A stretch of DNA of 5,144 nucleotides from Actinomycetes bacterium (lineage in GTDB: Bacteria > Actinomycetota > Acidimicrobiia > Acidimicrobiales > Palsa-688): positions 1 to 5,144 of the forward strand of contig JAKBBA010000209.1 of the NCBI GenBank assembly GCA_021808665.1, written 5' to 3'. The notes beneath the pieces are model-generated. The model made no database searches. It was not told the DNA's origin and worked only from the letters and a program-made list of their open reading frames with translations. How positions within the stretch are numbered: position 1 is the stretch's first letter; the number at the start of each line of letters is the position of its first letter. Positions 1-5,140 of this stretch are shown piece by piece. The position numbers and the translations under genes were made by a program.

Positions 1-492
1 ATTCGAGGTGCCGACGGTGTCGAGGTCGCCCCTGGCGGGCGTGGGGAAGTTTGGGTGAGAGGGGAGCAGGTTGCCGGCGAATACACGGGCAGGAGCGCCT
101 TAAACGAGGACGGCTGGTTCGCGACCCGAGACGCAGGATGGCTCGACGAGGGCGGCTTCCTGTTCCTCGACGGGCGCCTCGACGACGTCATCGTGCGGGG
201 CGGAGAGAACTTGTCGCCGGGAGAGATCGAGGGTGCCTTGATGACCCACCCGGCGGTCGCCGAAGCTGCTGTAGTAGGGGTCCCGGATCGCGAGTGGGGC
301 GAAGCCGTAGCGGCTGCCATTGTCTTGGAAGCCGGAGCGTCGGCAACGCCAGAAGAGCTACAAGCGTGGGTCAGGGAAAGACTTCGCTCGACGAAAGCCC
401 CTGCCGTCGTTGCGTTTCGTTCAGAGTTGCCTTACAACGAGACAGGCAAACTGCTCCGTCGGGTGATCCGCGACGAGCTTATGGCCCCCTGA
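1..492 (+). CDS. AMP-forming acyl-CoA synthetase, C-terminal part (5' end outside window)
   Basis: The reading frame is open from the first base, so the gene begins upstream of the window and 163 C-terminal residues are seen. Members of the ANL superfamily (acyl-CoA synthetases, ligases) activate a carboxylic acid with ATP to an acyl-AMP and then pass it to CoA. Visible landmarks, numbered from the window edge, are the DGWFATRD motif with its ribose-binding Asp (Asp44; usually TGD, here TRD), the hinge GRLDD at 58-62 followed by IVRGGEN at 64-70 and PGEIE, and the terminal LPYNETGK motif whose Lys140 is the expected catalytic lysine of the adenylation step. The small mobile C-terminal domain is therefore complete and looks functional. 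The substrate-binding domain is missing, so chain length or aromatic preference cannot be judged. A GTG at 55 inside the frame is not the true start, because the homologous sequence continues to its left. The gene is convergent with the minus-strand cluster and ends 55 nt before the tRNA. Confidence 0.93.
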   Translation: MRGADGVEVAPGGRGEVWVRGEQVAGEYTGRSALNEDGWFATRDAGWLDEGGFLFLDGRLDDVIVRGGENLSPGEIEGALMTHPAVAEAAVVGVPDREWGEAVAAAIVLEAGASATPEELQAWVRERLRSTKAPAVVAFRSELPYNETGKLLRRVIRDELMAP

Positions 493-504
493 GGCAGTCG
501 CCGG

Positions 505-535
505 TTGCCGAGCAGCTGACGTCGGCGCCTAATAT
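505..535 (+). promoter_or_regulatory. Candidate promoter of tRNA-Val
   Basis: A -10-like TAATAT lies at 530-535, 12 nt before the mature tRNA. A TTGCCG at 505-510 could serve as the -35 element, but the 19-nt spacer is longer than the usual 17. This would give a very short leader ahead of the tRNA. It is a pattern match only. The tRNA could also be made by read-through from the acyl-CoA synthetase gene, since I see no convincing terminator between 493 and 547. Confidence 0.4.
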
Positions 536-547
536 GGAGCGAGTGCA

Positions 548-623
548 GGGCGCTTAGCTCAGCTGGTAGAGCGCCGCGCTTACAACGCGGTGGTCGGGGG
601 TTCGAGTCCCTCAGCGCCCACCA
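548..623 (+). tRNA. tRNA-Val (anticodon UAC), with encoded CCA
   Basis: A full cloverleaf can be drawn by hand. The acceptor stem GGGCGCT (548-554) pairs perfectly with AGCGCCC (613-619). The D stem is GCTC (557-560) with GAGC (569-572). The anticodon stem CCGCG (574-578) pairs with CGCGG (586-590) around the loop CTTACAA, which places the anticodon TAC at 580-582 and reads GUA valine codons. The T stem GGGGG (596-600) pairs with CCCTC (608-612), with one G-U pair, around loop TTCGAGT. The discriminator is A620, and CCA (621-623) is encoded rather than added afterwards. There is no intron and no long variable arm. The last 13 bases, 611-623, are also the 3' end of a protein gene on the opposite strand. 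Confidence 0.97.
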
Positions 624-967
624 CCTCCCTCCACGTACCCGAAAGTAGCGAACGCCGCAGCTATCGAACCTTCCGCAAGTCCACCGCGCCGCCATCGAGG
701 TGCGGTTGCGGCAAGGCCAAACGCACTTAGGCCGTGGGCGAAGTCAACTAGAACGCCGGCACGCCACCATCTAGGCCATCCAGCGATCTCGACTCCGGCC
801 TGAAGGGCGTGGCGCACACCCAAGATTCGTATCACCTTTAGCGACGACGACTCCTGCGGAGCTCCGTAGAGTTTCAGTACCCGTCTCGGCGAGCCGAGTA
901 GCACACAAGCCCAACCGGCTCGGATGAGCCCTATCGTCGGATAGGAAAGTGTCCTCGTATCGCTCAC
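611..967 (-). CDS. Conserved hypothetical small membrane protein (118 aa), antisense overlap with tRNA-Val
   Basis: I cannot give this protein a function. Its layout resembles small actinobacterial membrane proteins of about 110-130 residues: a hydrophobic N-terminal stretch (about 12-26) ending in a SPRRVLKLYGAP-like turn, an ILGVRHALQAG segment (48-58), a hydrophobic segment around VDFAHGLSAFGLAA (74-87), and a final Ala-rich helix (about 98-112). That comparison is from memory. Codon use matches the neighbouring genes, and no other gene accounts for this stretch, which favours a real gene. The start is GTG at 967; the SD is poor (GGGA about 7 nt upstream). The stop of the upstream SDR gene lies only 22 nt before it, so re-initiation or coupling is plausible. 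The stop codon and the Gly-rich tail (VEGGGGR) are encoded by the complement of the tRNA 3' end. The protein is probably in the cytoplasmic membrane. Confidence 0.72.
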   Translation of the reverse strand: MSDTRTLSYPTIGLIRAGWACVLLGSPRRVLKLYGAPQESSSLKVIRILGVRHALQAGVEIAGWPRWWRAGVLVDFAHGLSAFGLAATAPRWRRGGLAEGSIAAAFATFGYVEGGGGR

Positions 968-989
968 GATCTGATCCCGCGCTTCATCG

Positions 990-2012
990 TCAGCGGTTGC
1001 GTCCGGCGACTATCGATCGGTACGTCCGGACCTTCACCTCCAGAGTGCGGCCAACAGCCTCCGCGAAGGTGCGCGCAGTGCGGGGTAGAGTTTCGAGAAA
1101 GCTCGGGTCCAGGAACCCCCCGGCTTTCGAATCAAAGATCCCATGAGCGCCATAGTCGCGTGATTCATCTGCTGGGCCGTAGAGGTTGACAGGTCTGTTC
1201 GGCGTGATCTGCTCGTCCGTAAGTTGCGTCTCCCACGCTCCGAGCGCCGCGAACTGATTGCCTAGTTCCGGGAACAGGCGTCCGGCGAGGACAAGTACTT
1301 TGTTCCACGAGCCAACCACCCGGCTCGGCTTACCGTCGATCGCGGCCGCAAGGATGAACTTGGCCGGGATTTCGGGCTGGTAGATCGGTGGCACGGGCTG
1401 CGGATGCTTCGTTAGCGTTGTTTCGCACCAATCAAACTGCGGCGTGTTGACAGCCGGTAGGTGGACCATTGAAATTTGTACGTGACTTCCCTCGTGGAGC
1501 AGCTCGGCTCTCGTGGATTCGAAGAAACCACGGCACGCGAACTTCGACGAGCAGTAGGCGGATTGCAGTGGAATGCCGATGAAGGCAAGGGCGGAGCCGA
1601 CGTTGACGATTGCACCTCGATCCCGTGGACGCATCCGCGACAGGGCCGCCGTCGTGCCCCACACCTGACCGAGAAAGGTCACCTCAACTGCTCTTGCGAA
1701 GTCCGACGGCTTGACATCCCAACATGGGGCGAAGACTGTCGTCATTGCGTTGTTGACCCATACATCGATTTCACCGAGTTCGGCTTCGACACGGCTGGCA
1801 GCAGCATCAACATCCTCGAAGCTGGCGACGTCGGTAGGGATTGCCAGTGCCTTGCCGCCTGCAGACTCGACGTCGTCGGCAGCGCCCTGCAAACCCTTGA
1901 TGCCACGTGCGAGCAAGGCCACATCGAACCCGTTCTCGGCGAACATTCGTGCGGTTGCGCGACCGACTCCTGCGGAGGCACCTGTGATGACGGCTACCTT
2001 GCGCTCTGACAT
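990..2012 (-). CDS. Classical SDR-family NAD(P)-dependent oxidoreductase with C-terminal extension (340 aa)
   Basis: This is a short-chain dehydrogenase/reductase, expected to interconvert an alcohol and a carbonyl group with NAD(P)(H). The N-terminal Rossmann fold carries the cofactor motif TGASAGVG (10-17), Asp61 of the adenine pocket, and NNAM at 87-90 where most family members have NNAG. The catalytic set is Ser140, Tyr153 and Lys157 (YCSSK). PAVNTPQ (186-192) follows the active site. Classical SDRs end near residue 250, but this one continues to 340 with a segment containing NRPVNLYGP and DYGAHGIFD. That layout fits the roughly 335-residue SDR subgroup of the PRK07109 type, whose substrate is not established to my knowledge. 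Arg36 after the second strand (LLARG) hints at NADPH, as inference. Translation starts at ATG 2012, 5 nt behind a perfect AAGGAGG, and the first 19 nt overlap the end of the diiron-oxidase gene, so the two proteins are probably made in step. Confidence 0.95.
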   Translation of the reverse strand: MSERKVAVITGASAGVGRATARMFAENGFDVALLARGIKGLQGAADDVESAGGKALAIPTDVASFEDVDAAASRVEAELGEIDVWVNNAMTTVFAPCWDVKPSDFARAVEVTFLGQVWGTTAALSRMRPRDRGAIVNVGSALAFIGIPLQSAYCSSKFACRGFFESTRAELLHEGSHVQISMVHLPAVNTPQFDWCETTLTKHPQPVPPIYQPEIPAKFILAAAIDGKPSRVVGSWNKVLVLAGRLFPELGNQFAALGAWETQLTDEQITPNRPVNLYGPADESRDYGAHGIFDSKAGGFLDPSFLETLPRTARTFAEAVGRTLEVKVRTYRSIVAGRNR

Positions 2013-3103
2013 TTGCTCCTCCTTGCAGATAAAGCTGTAGGCGCCGGTTCGTCGGTCCCTGTACGTCTAAGGGAACTTTTGCCACGGGACCACGCGCTGA
2101 GAACATGCTCGGTGAAAGACGCCTCTACCAACCTAAGAGCCCGAGCCCCGAAAAGCACTTCACTCGCCTGGGAAGGCTCCGACTCCAAAAAGCCTCCGAC
2201 AAGGTCATCGACAGCGATGTATTGATGAACCCTGTCCGCGTCCACGTGAACGTCGTAGAACCGGCGTCCCCTTTCGCCAACGCCTAACGACGCGAGCCAG
2301 GAGCTGTAGCGGCGCATCGGATCAACAGAGTTCATTTCGAAGCCAGCAAGGTGTCCTACGAGTGCTCCGCGCATCCGGCGCTGCAAACCGAACATGGATA
2401 TCAGATTTGTAGTTGCCAATGTGACAGCGGGCAGCAGGTCGACATAAAACCCGTAGGACGAGTCGAGGCCGAGAGAGACGACGGTGTCGGCGAAAAGCGA
2501 GGAATGCATCTCTGCAACGGCACCTTTGCCGTATTCGTCATTCTGGATGGCGACCATGGCGGCTTTCGCCCGCCCGTGGAGTCGGGGTATCGCCCAAGTG
2601 TGGGGATCGGCTTCCTTCAGTTGGTAACCGGAGCGATGTACCGCAAGCTCCCTAGCGTGAAACATCGTGCCGTGATCGGTAACCCACCTGGACAGAGACG
2701 GACCCCCAGCGGATCGTGTCATGTCCCAAAGAGCGCCAGCAACCTCGTCGACGTCTGTCTTAATATGAGGCAACTGCGCTCGAATCTGAGCTTCGAAGAG
2801 CCCCGCCAAATGGCTGCTGAGCGCTAGAACCGAAGGCTCCCACTCCCAGCCGTCGTCTACGCCTGGTAAACCTTGATAGTGCAGCTCGTAGCAGCAGTAC
2901 AGCGCCAGCTGGAGGTCGTCCGAGGTAAAATCGGCGTGCAAATCGTCGAAACTACAGTTCGATTCACCCGGTGTATGTTGGAACATTTCGAAGAGCCGTT
3001 CCGTGATGGGCCCGCGGGCGGCAGGCAAGGCATGTCGTTCGAGGCGACACCTGGTCGGGTCACCTTCTACTTGACCGCGCGGCGGAGCCGCACAATGGAT
3101 CAT
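1994..3103 (-). CDS. Haem-oxygenase-like diiron oxidase (HDO) / iron-containing redox enzyme family protein (369 aa)
   Basis: The helical protein resembles the 'iron-containing redox enzyme' group, part of the haem-oxygenase-like diiron oxidases. Studied members use O2 for N-oxygenation, decarboxylation to alkenes or C-C cleavage; the substrate here is unknown. The N-terminal part has ALYCCYELHYQG (68-79) followed by GVDDGWEWEPSVL (81-93), typical of actinobacterial members. The core contains ADPHTWAIPRLHG (165-177), NDEYGKG (188-194), MHSSLFA (199-205), a hydrophobic stretch 221-240, GHLAGFEMNS (250-259) and YDVHVDADRVH (283-293). Candidate metal ligands, by analogy with three His and three acidic residues, are Glu190, His200, Glu256, His286, Asp290 and His293; this assignment is unproven. 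The start ATG at 3103 sits 7 nt behind AGGAGAG, which overlaps the otsA stop codon. About 25 residues precede the first family-like segment (LPAARGP). The 60-residue tail after 310 is weakly conserved to my eye, and its last codons contain the SD of the SDR gene. Confidence 0.88.
   Translation of the reverse strand: MIHCAAPPRGQVEGDPTRCRLERHALPAARGPITERLFEMFQHTPGESNCSFDDLHADFTSDDLQLALYCCYELHYQGLPGVDDGWEWEPSVLALSSHLAGLFEAQIRAQLPHIKTDVDEVAGALWDMTRSAGGPSLSRWVTDHGTMFHARELAVHRSGYQLKEADPHTWAIPRLHGRAKAAMVAIQNDEYGKGAVAEMHSSLFADTVVSLGLDSSYGFYVDLLPAVTLATTNLISMFGLQRRMRGALVGHLAGFEMNSVDPMRRYSSWLASLGVGERGRRFYDVHVDADRVHQYIAVDDLVGGFLESEPSQASEVLFGARALRLVEASFTEHVLSAWSRGKSSLRRTGTDEPAPTALSARRSKCQSAR
2018..2024 (-). 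promoter_or_regulatory. Strong ribosome binding site of the SDR gene, inside the upstream coding region
   Basis: On the minus strand this reads AAGGAGG, a perfect anti-SD match, 5 nt before ATG 2012. It lies within the last codons of the diiron-oxidase gene, whose stop is 22 nt further downstream. This fixes the SDR start and indicates that the 19-nt gene overlap is genuine. Confidence 0.85.
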
Positions 3104-3110
3104 CCTGTTA

Positions 3111-3117
3111 CTCTCCT
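3111..3117 (-). promoter_or_regulatory. Ribosome binding site of the HDO gene, overlapping the otsA stop codon
   Basis: On the minus strand AGGAGAG lies 7 nt before ATG 3103. Its first two bases are the AG of the otsA TAG stop (3118-3116). This supports the chosen start and suggests that ribosomes ending otsA can re-initiate on the diiron-oxidase gene. Confidence 0.75.
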
Positions 3118-4531
3118 ATGTCGAAGTGGCCTGCAGTGCGGCGAGATAGCTTGCAGCCCAGTGATGTACGTCGCGTCGGCGGACTATCCGGTTGAGGCGC
3201 CGCATGTTACGCATCTCCTCCGCTGGATCGCGGCTCAGACATGCACGCATGGCCCCCGTAATGTCGTCAATATCATGAGGGTTCACCAACACTGCCCCTT
3301 TGAGTTCCGAGGCAGCTCCCGCGAACTCACTTAGAATGAGCTTGCCTCCCGCGCCGTCACGGGCAGCAACGTACTCCTTCGATACGAGGTTCATTCCGTC
3401 CCTGAGAGGGGTGACAAGCATGACGTCGGCGGCGAGATACAAGGCAATTAGTTCGTCGTTTGACACGCTCTGATTGAGATATTGGATCGCTGGATGACCA
3501 ACCGAAGAGAACTGTCCGTTCACCTGGCCCACCAACTGCTCAAGGTGGTGACGTTCCTCTTGGTAGAGGGGGTCTAGTTCCCGGCTTGGGACCGCTATCT
3601 GGACGATGACGTGGTTGCCGGCGCGTAAAGTCCCTTCAGAGAAGAGCTTGCCAGCCGCGACTATGCGACGGTCGATTCCCTTCGTGTAGTCAAGTCGATC
3701 AACTCCGAGGAAGACGACGTCTGGGCCGCCCAGGTCACTACGGATCTGGGCGGCCCTCGCGATTATCTCCGGCCGAGCGGCATTATCAGCGATCGCGCGT
3801 GAGTCTACGGATATCGGGAAAGCACCTACGGCAACCTGACGGGAGTCGATCTCGACCACCGAGTCGCTACCGCTGGCGCCAGTTAGTTGCCTCGCAAGCC
3901 TTGCGAAGTTAGCCGCCGCACCGGGCACTTGGAAGCCGATGAGATCGGCGCCAAGCAGCCCCTCGATAATCTCTCGTCTCCAAGGTAGCTGCATGAAGAG
4001 CTCCCGGGGGGGGAAGGGGATATGGAGGAAAAAACCGATACGCACATCCGGGCGAACACTACGCAACAAACCGGGTACCAACTGGAGTTGGTAGTCGTGG
4101 ACCCAGACGGTCGCGCTGGGCGCTGCGACATCTGCCGCAATTTCAGCGAAGCGGAGGTTGACTTCTCGGTACTGATGCCACCAGTCCCGGTCGAAGGTCG
4201 GGGTCCTGATCGCGTCGTGATACAGCGGCCACAGCGTCCCGTTGGAAAAGCCGGTGTAAAAGCCATCGCACTCCGAGTCACTAAGGCTGACCGGCCTTAG
4301 GCCGATCCCGTTGACCACATCGGGGATGAGGCCGGGATCACAGTCGCCTCCCGGCCATCCAACCCAGATTCCATGGCGCTCACGAAGGACGGGGGTCAAA
4401 GCCGAAACGAGGCCGCCGGGGCTCGGAGGCCAAGAGCTTCCATCCGACTCTCCGGGTTGTCGTACCGGTAGTCGGTTAGCTACGACCACGAAGCTCGAGC
4501 GTCCACCGCACGAGTTTCCTTCTTCCATCAA
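3116..4531 (-). CDS. otsA: Trehalose-6-phosphate synthase (UDP-forming type, GT20)
   Basis: OtsA transfers glucose from a nucleotide sugar, usually UDP-glucose, to glucose-6-phosphate to give trehalose-6-phosphate, in the cytoplasm. The 471 residues match the length of the E. coli enzyme, and the hallmark residues are all present: NRLP (19-22) with Arg20, the GGL loop (39-41), WVGWPG (56-61), FYTGFSNGTLWPLYH (91-105) with Tyr92 and Trp101, HDYQL (145-149), HIPFPPRE (170-177), GVDRLDYTKGI (276-286) with phosphate-binding Arg279 and Lys284, PSR (315-317), and DGMNLVSKEYVA (378-389) with Asp378 and Glu386. An active enzyme is expected; related GT20 activities such as glucosylglycerol-phosphate synthase are less likely but not excluded. 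The start is uncertain by one codon, TTG 4531 or ATG 4528, and neither has a clear SD. No trehalose-phosphatase (otsB) gene is in the window. The stop lies 12 nt before the diiron-oxidase start. Confidence 0.96.
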   Translation of the reverse strand: MMEEGNSCGGRSSFVVVANRLPVRQPGESDGSSWPPSPGGLVSALTPVLRERHGIWVGWPGGDCDPGLIPDVVNGIGLRPVSLSDSECDGFYTGFSNGTLWPLYHDAIRTPTFDRDWWHQYREVNLRFAEIAADVAAPSATVWVHDYQLQLVPGLLRSVRPDVRIGFFLHIPFPPRELFMQLPWRREIIEGLLGADLIGFQVPGAAANFARLARQLTGASGSDSVVEIDSRQVAVGAFPISVDSRAIADNAARPEIIARAAQIRSDLGGPDVVFLGVDRLDYTKGIDRRIVAAGKLFSEGTLRAGNHVIVQIAVPSRELDPLYQEERHHLEQLVGQVNGQFSSVGHPAIQYLNQSVSNDELIALYLAADVMLVTPLRDGMNLVSKEYVAARDGAGGKLILSEFAGAASELKGAVLVNPHDIDDITGAMRACLSRDPAEEMRNMRRLNRIVRRRDVHHWAASYLAALQATST

Positions 4532-4579
4532 GTCGGACAGTGGACGCTCAAATGGACGGAGCTAGCGCTACGTGCGGGC

Positions 4580-4744
4580 CTACCACCGGTAGAAGCGATG
4601 CCTGCCCGCACCCTCGCCTCTCCCGATCGCAAAACCAACAAGCCAGAACGCAAGCAGCACCAGCGCCAAGATCCAGAGGAGATGCAACGCGAACCCAGCC
4701 CCTGCCACGATGAGAACGATAAGCAAAGCTAGCAACAACAACAT
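4580..4744 (-). CDS. Short hydrophobic membrane protein (54 aa)
   Basis: This is a small gene easily missed by length cut-offs. The start ATG at 4744 lies 6 nt behind AAAGGTGG and the stop TAG is at 4582-4580. The product opens with MLLLLALLIVLIVAGAG, continues as a second hydrophobic stretch (about 20-40: HLLWILALVLLAFWLVGFAIG) and ends in a basic-aromatic tail, GRHRFYRW. The same layout, two short membrane helices and an RxRxYRW-like end, is found in the tiny actinobacterial proteins annotated simply as 'hydrophobic protein'; that comparison is from memory. Its function is unknown; envelope or stress roles are only guesses. It is 52 nt after the DUF6458 gene and 48 nt before otsA, in the same direction. 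A longer overlapping frame (4754-4548) gives a Cys- and Arg-rich sequence with no family resemblance and lacks this gene's well-placed SD. Confidence 0.85.
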   Translation of the reverse strand: MLLLLALLIVLIVAGAGFALHLLWILALVLLAFWLVGFAIGRGEGAGRHRFYRW

Positions 4745-4750
4745 CGAAAA

Positions 4751-4758
4751 CCACCTTT
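4751..4758 (-). promoter_or_regulatory. Ribosome binding site of the 54-aa hydrophobic protein gene
   Basis: On the minus strand AAAGGTGG lies 6 nt before ATG 4744. It is the main reason to choose this frame over the overlapping longer one. The site is partly within two small alternative hairpins (arms 4753-4757/4761-4765 or 4748-4752/4763-4767). Confidence 0.7.
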
Positions 4759-4796
4759 CGAAGGTTTAGAGATTTTTACCCGAACCCCGCCGCAAC

Positions 4797-5051
4797 CTAG
4801 AGATGCGTATTTTCCTGCTCGACTATCCGCCCGCCGCCGGTATCGACGACCGTGCGGCTACGCCGTGAGCCGGACGAGACCGCAGCGACAATCCAGATGA
4901 CTGCGCCTACCGCTCCGACGGCCATCAGAATTATTCCAACTATGTGGACATTGAAGCCGTGTTGGTTGGGGCTAACAGTGAGCGCAAAGTCAAGCACGGC
5001 TCCGACTGCGAACACGATCATGCTCACTACGATTCCGCTTCCGGTCACCAT
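4797..5051 (-). CDS. DUF6458-like two-helix membrane protein (84 aa)
   Basis: The protein has two predicted membrane helices (about 5-24 and 36-58) separated by a short polar loop around SPNQHGFNVH, then a hydrophilic tail with SRRSRTVVD (63-70) and a Gly-rich stretch. The pattern GSGIV...FAVGAVLDFALTV, then VGIILMAVGAVGAV, then RRSRTVV is what I associate with DUF6458, a short actinobacterial membrane family of unknown role. I chose ATG 5051 because AAAGGAG (5065-5059) sits 7 nt upstream. An in-frame start at 5096 would add 15 charged residues (MWGNSLRRNNERSDQ) that do not look like the family and would swallow the SD. It is the first gene of the minus-strand cluster visible here, with a promoter candidate just upstream. 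Its job is not known; the second membrane helix followed by a basic segment suggests the tail is cytoplasmic. Confidence 0.87.
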   Translation of the reverse strand: MVTGSGIVVSMIVFAVGAVLDFALTVSPNQHGFNVHIVGIILMAVGAVGAVIWIVAAVSSGSRRSRTVVDTGGGRIVEQENTHL

Positions 5052-5058
5052 CTGATCA

Positions 5059-5065
5059 CTCCTTT
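5059..5065 (-). promoter_or_regulatory. Ribosome binding site deciding the DUF6458 start
   Basis: On the minus strand AAAGGAG lies 7 nt before ATG 5051. This strong, well-spaced site makes 5051 the start rather than the longer in-frame option at 5096. Confidence 0.82.
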
Positions 5066-5086
5066 CGTTGTTCCTGCGAAGTGAGT

Positions 5087-5112
5087 TTCCCCACATTGCT
5101 CAAGGGCCAAAC
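5087..5112 (-). promoter_or_regulatory. Candidate SigB/SigF-type stress promoter
   Basis: On the minus strand GTTT (5112-5109) is followed after 16 nt by GGGGAA (5092-5087). Actinobacterial SigB/SigF promoters have GTTT, a 14-17 nt spacer, and GGGTA(A/T), so this candidate fits all but one of the key bases. Transcription would begin near 5079, leaving a leader of about 28 nt before the DUF6458 start. It is a pattern match only. Confidence 0.35.
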
Positions 5113-5120
5113 GATCCGAC

Positions 5121-5140
5121 CTGGAACGCCTGGAACGCCT
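5121..5140. repeat. Short tandem repeat, 9-nt unit
   Basis: The unit CTGGAACGC occurs twice back to back (5121-5129 and 5130-5138), with the first two bases of a third copy. It lies just upstream of the promoter candidate for the minus-strand cluster. It could be an operator-like pair or chance; the window edge prevents seeing whether it continues. Confidence 0.5.

Noticed and set aside
499..527. Possible terminator after the acyl-CoA synthetase (CGCCG and CGGCG arms)
   Set aside because: The 5-bp stem has a 19-nt loop and no T run; it is not convincing as a terminator.
51..557. Plus-strand 168-codon open frame overlapping the acyl-CoA synthetase
   Set aside because: The translation is Arg-rich out-of-frame sequence, and it runs into the tRNA. 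The frame ending at 492 carries the conserved ANL motifs.
432..695. Minus-strand 87-codon frame across the tRNA
   Set aside because: It reads through the tRNA complement, giving the WALRDSNPRPPRCKRGALPAE-type sequence commonly produced by false calls on tRNA antisense strands.
1476..2040. Plus-strand open frames of 177 and 109 codons opposite the SDR gene
   Set aside because: They lie fully opposite a well-supported SDR with all catalytic motifs. Their translations show no family resemblance and they lack SD sequences.
2351..2827. Plus-strand 158-codon open frame opposite the HDO gene
   Set aside because: It is a shadow of the GC-rich HDO coding sequence; its product is Cys-rich and low in structure with no recognisable motif.
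2873..3334. Plus-strand 153-codon open frame opposite the HDO-otsA junction
   Set aside because: It runs antisense across two well-supported genes and has no recognisable domain.
4281..4300. 7-bp perfect inverted repeat CTAAGGC / GCCTTAG with a 6-nt loop
   Set aside because: It lies inside otsA coding sequence, has no T tract, and is short enough to be chance.
4563..4570. 8-bp palindrome TAGCGCTA in the gap before otsA
   Set aside because: It is a single short palindrome without a second copy or a recognisable regulator motif.
4548..4754. Minus-strand 68-codon frame overlapping the 54-aa gene
   Set aside because: Its sequence is not membrane- or family-like, it would begin within the SD of the 54-aa gene, and it is explained as an out-of-frame shadow.
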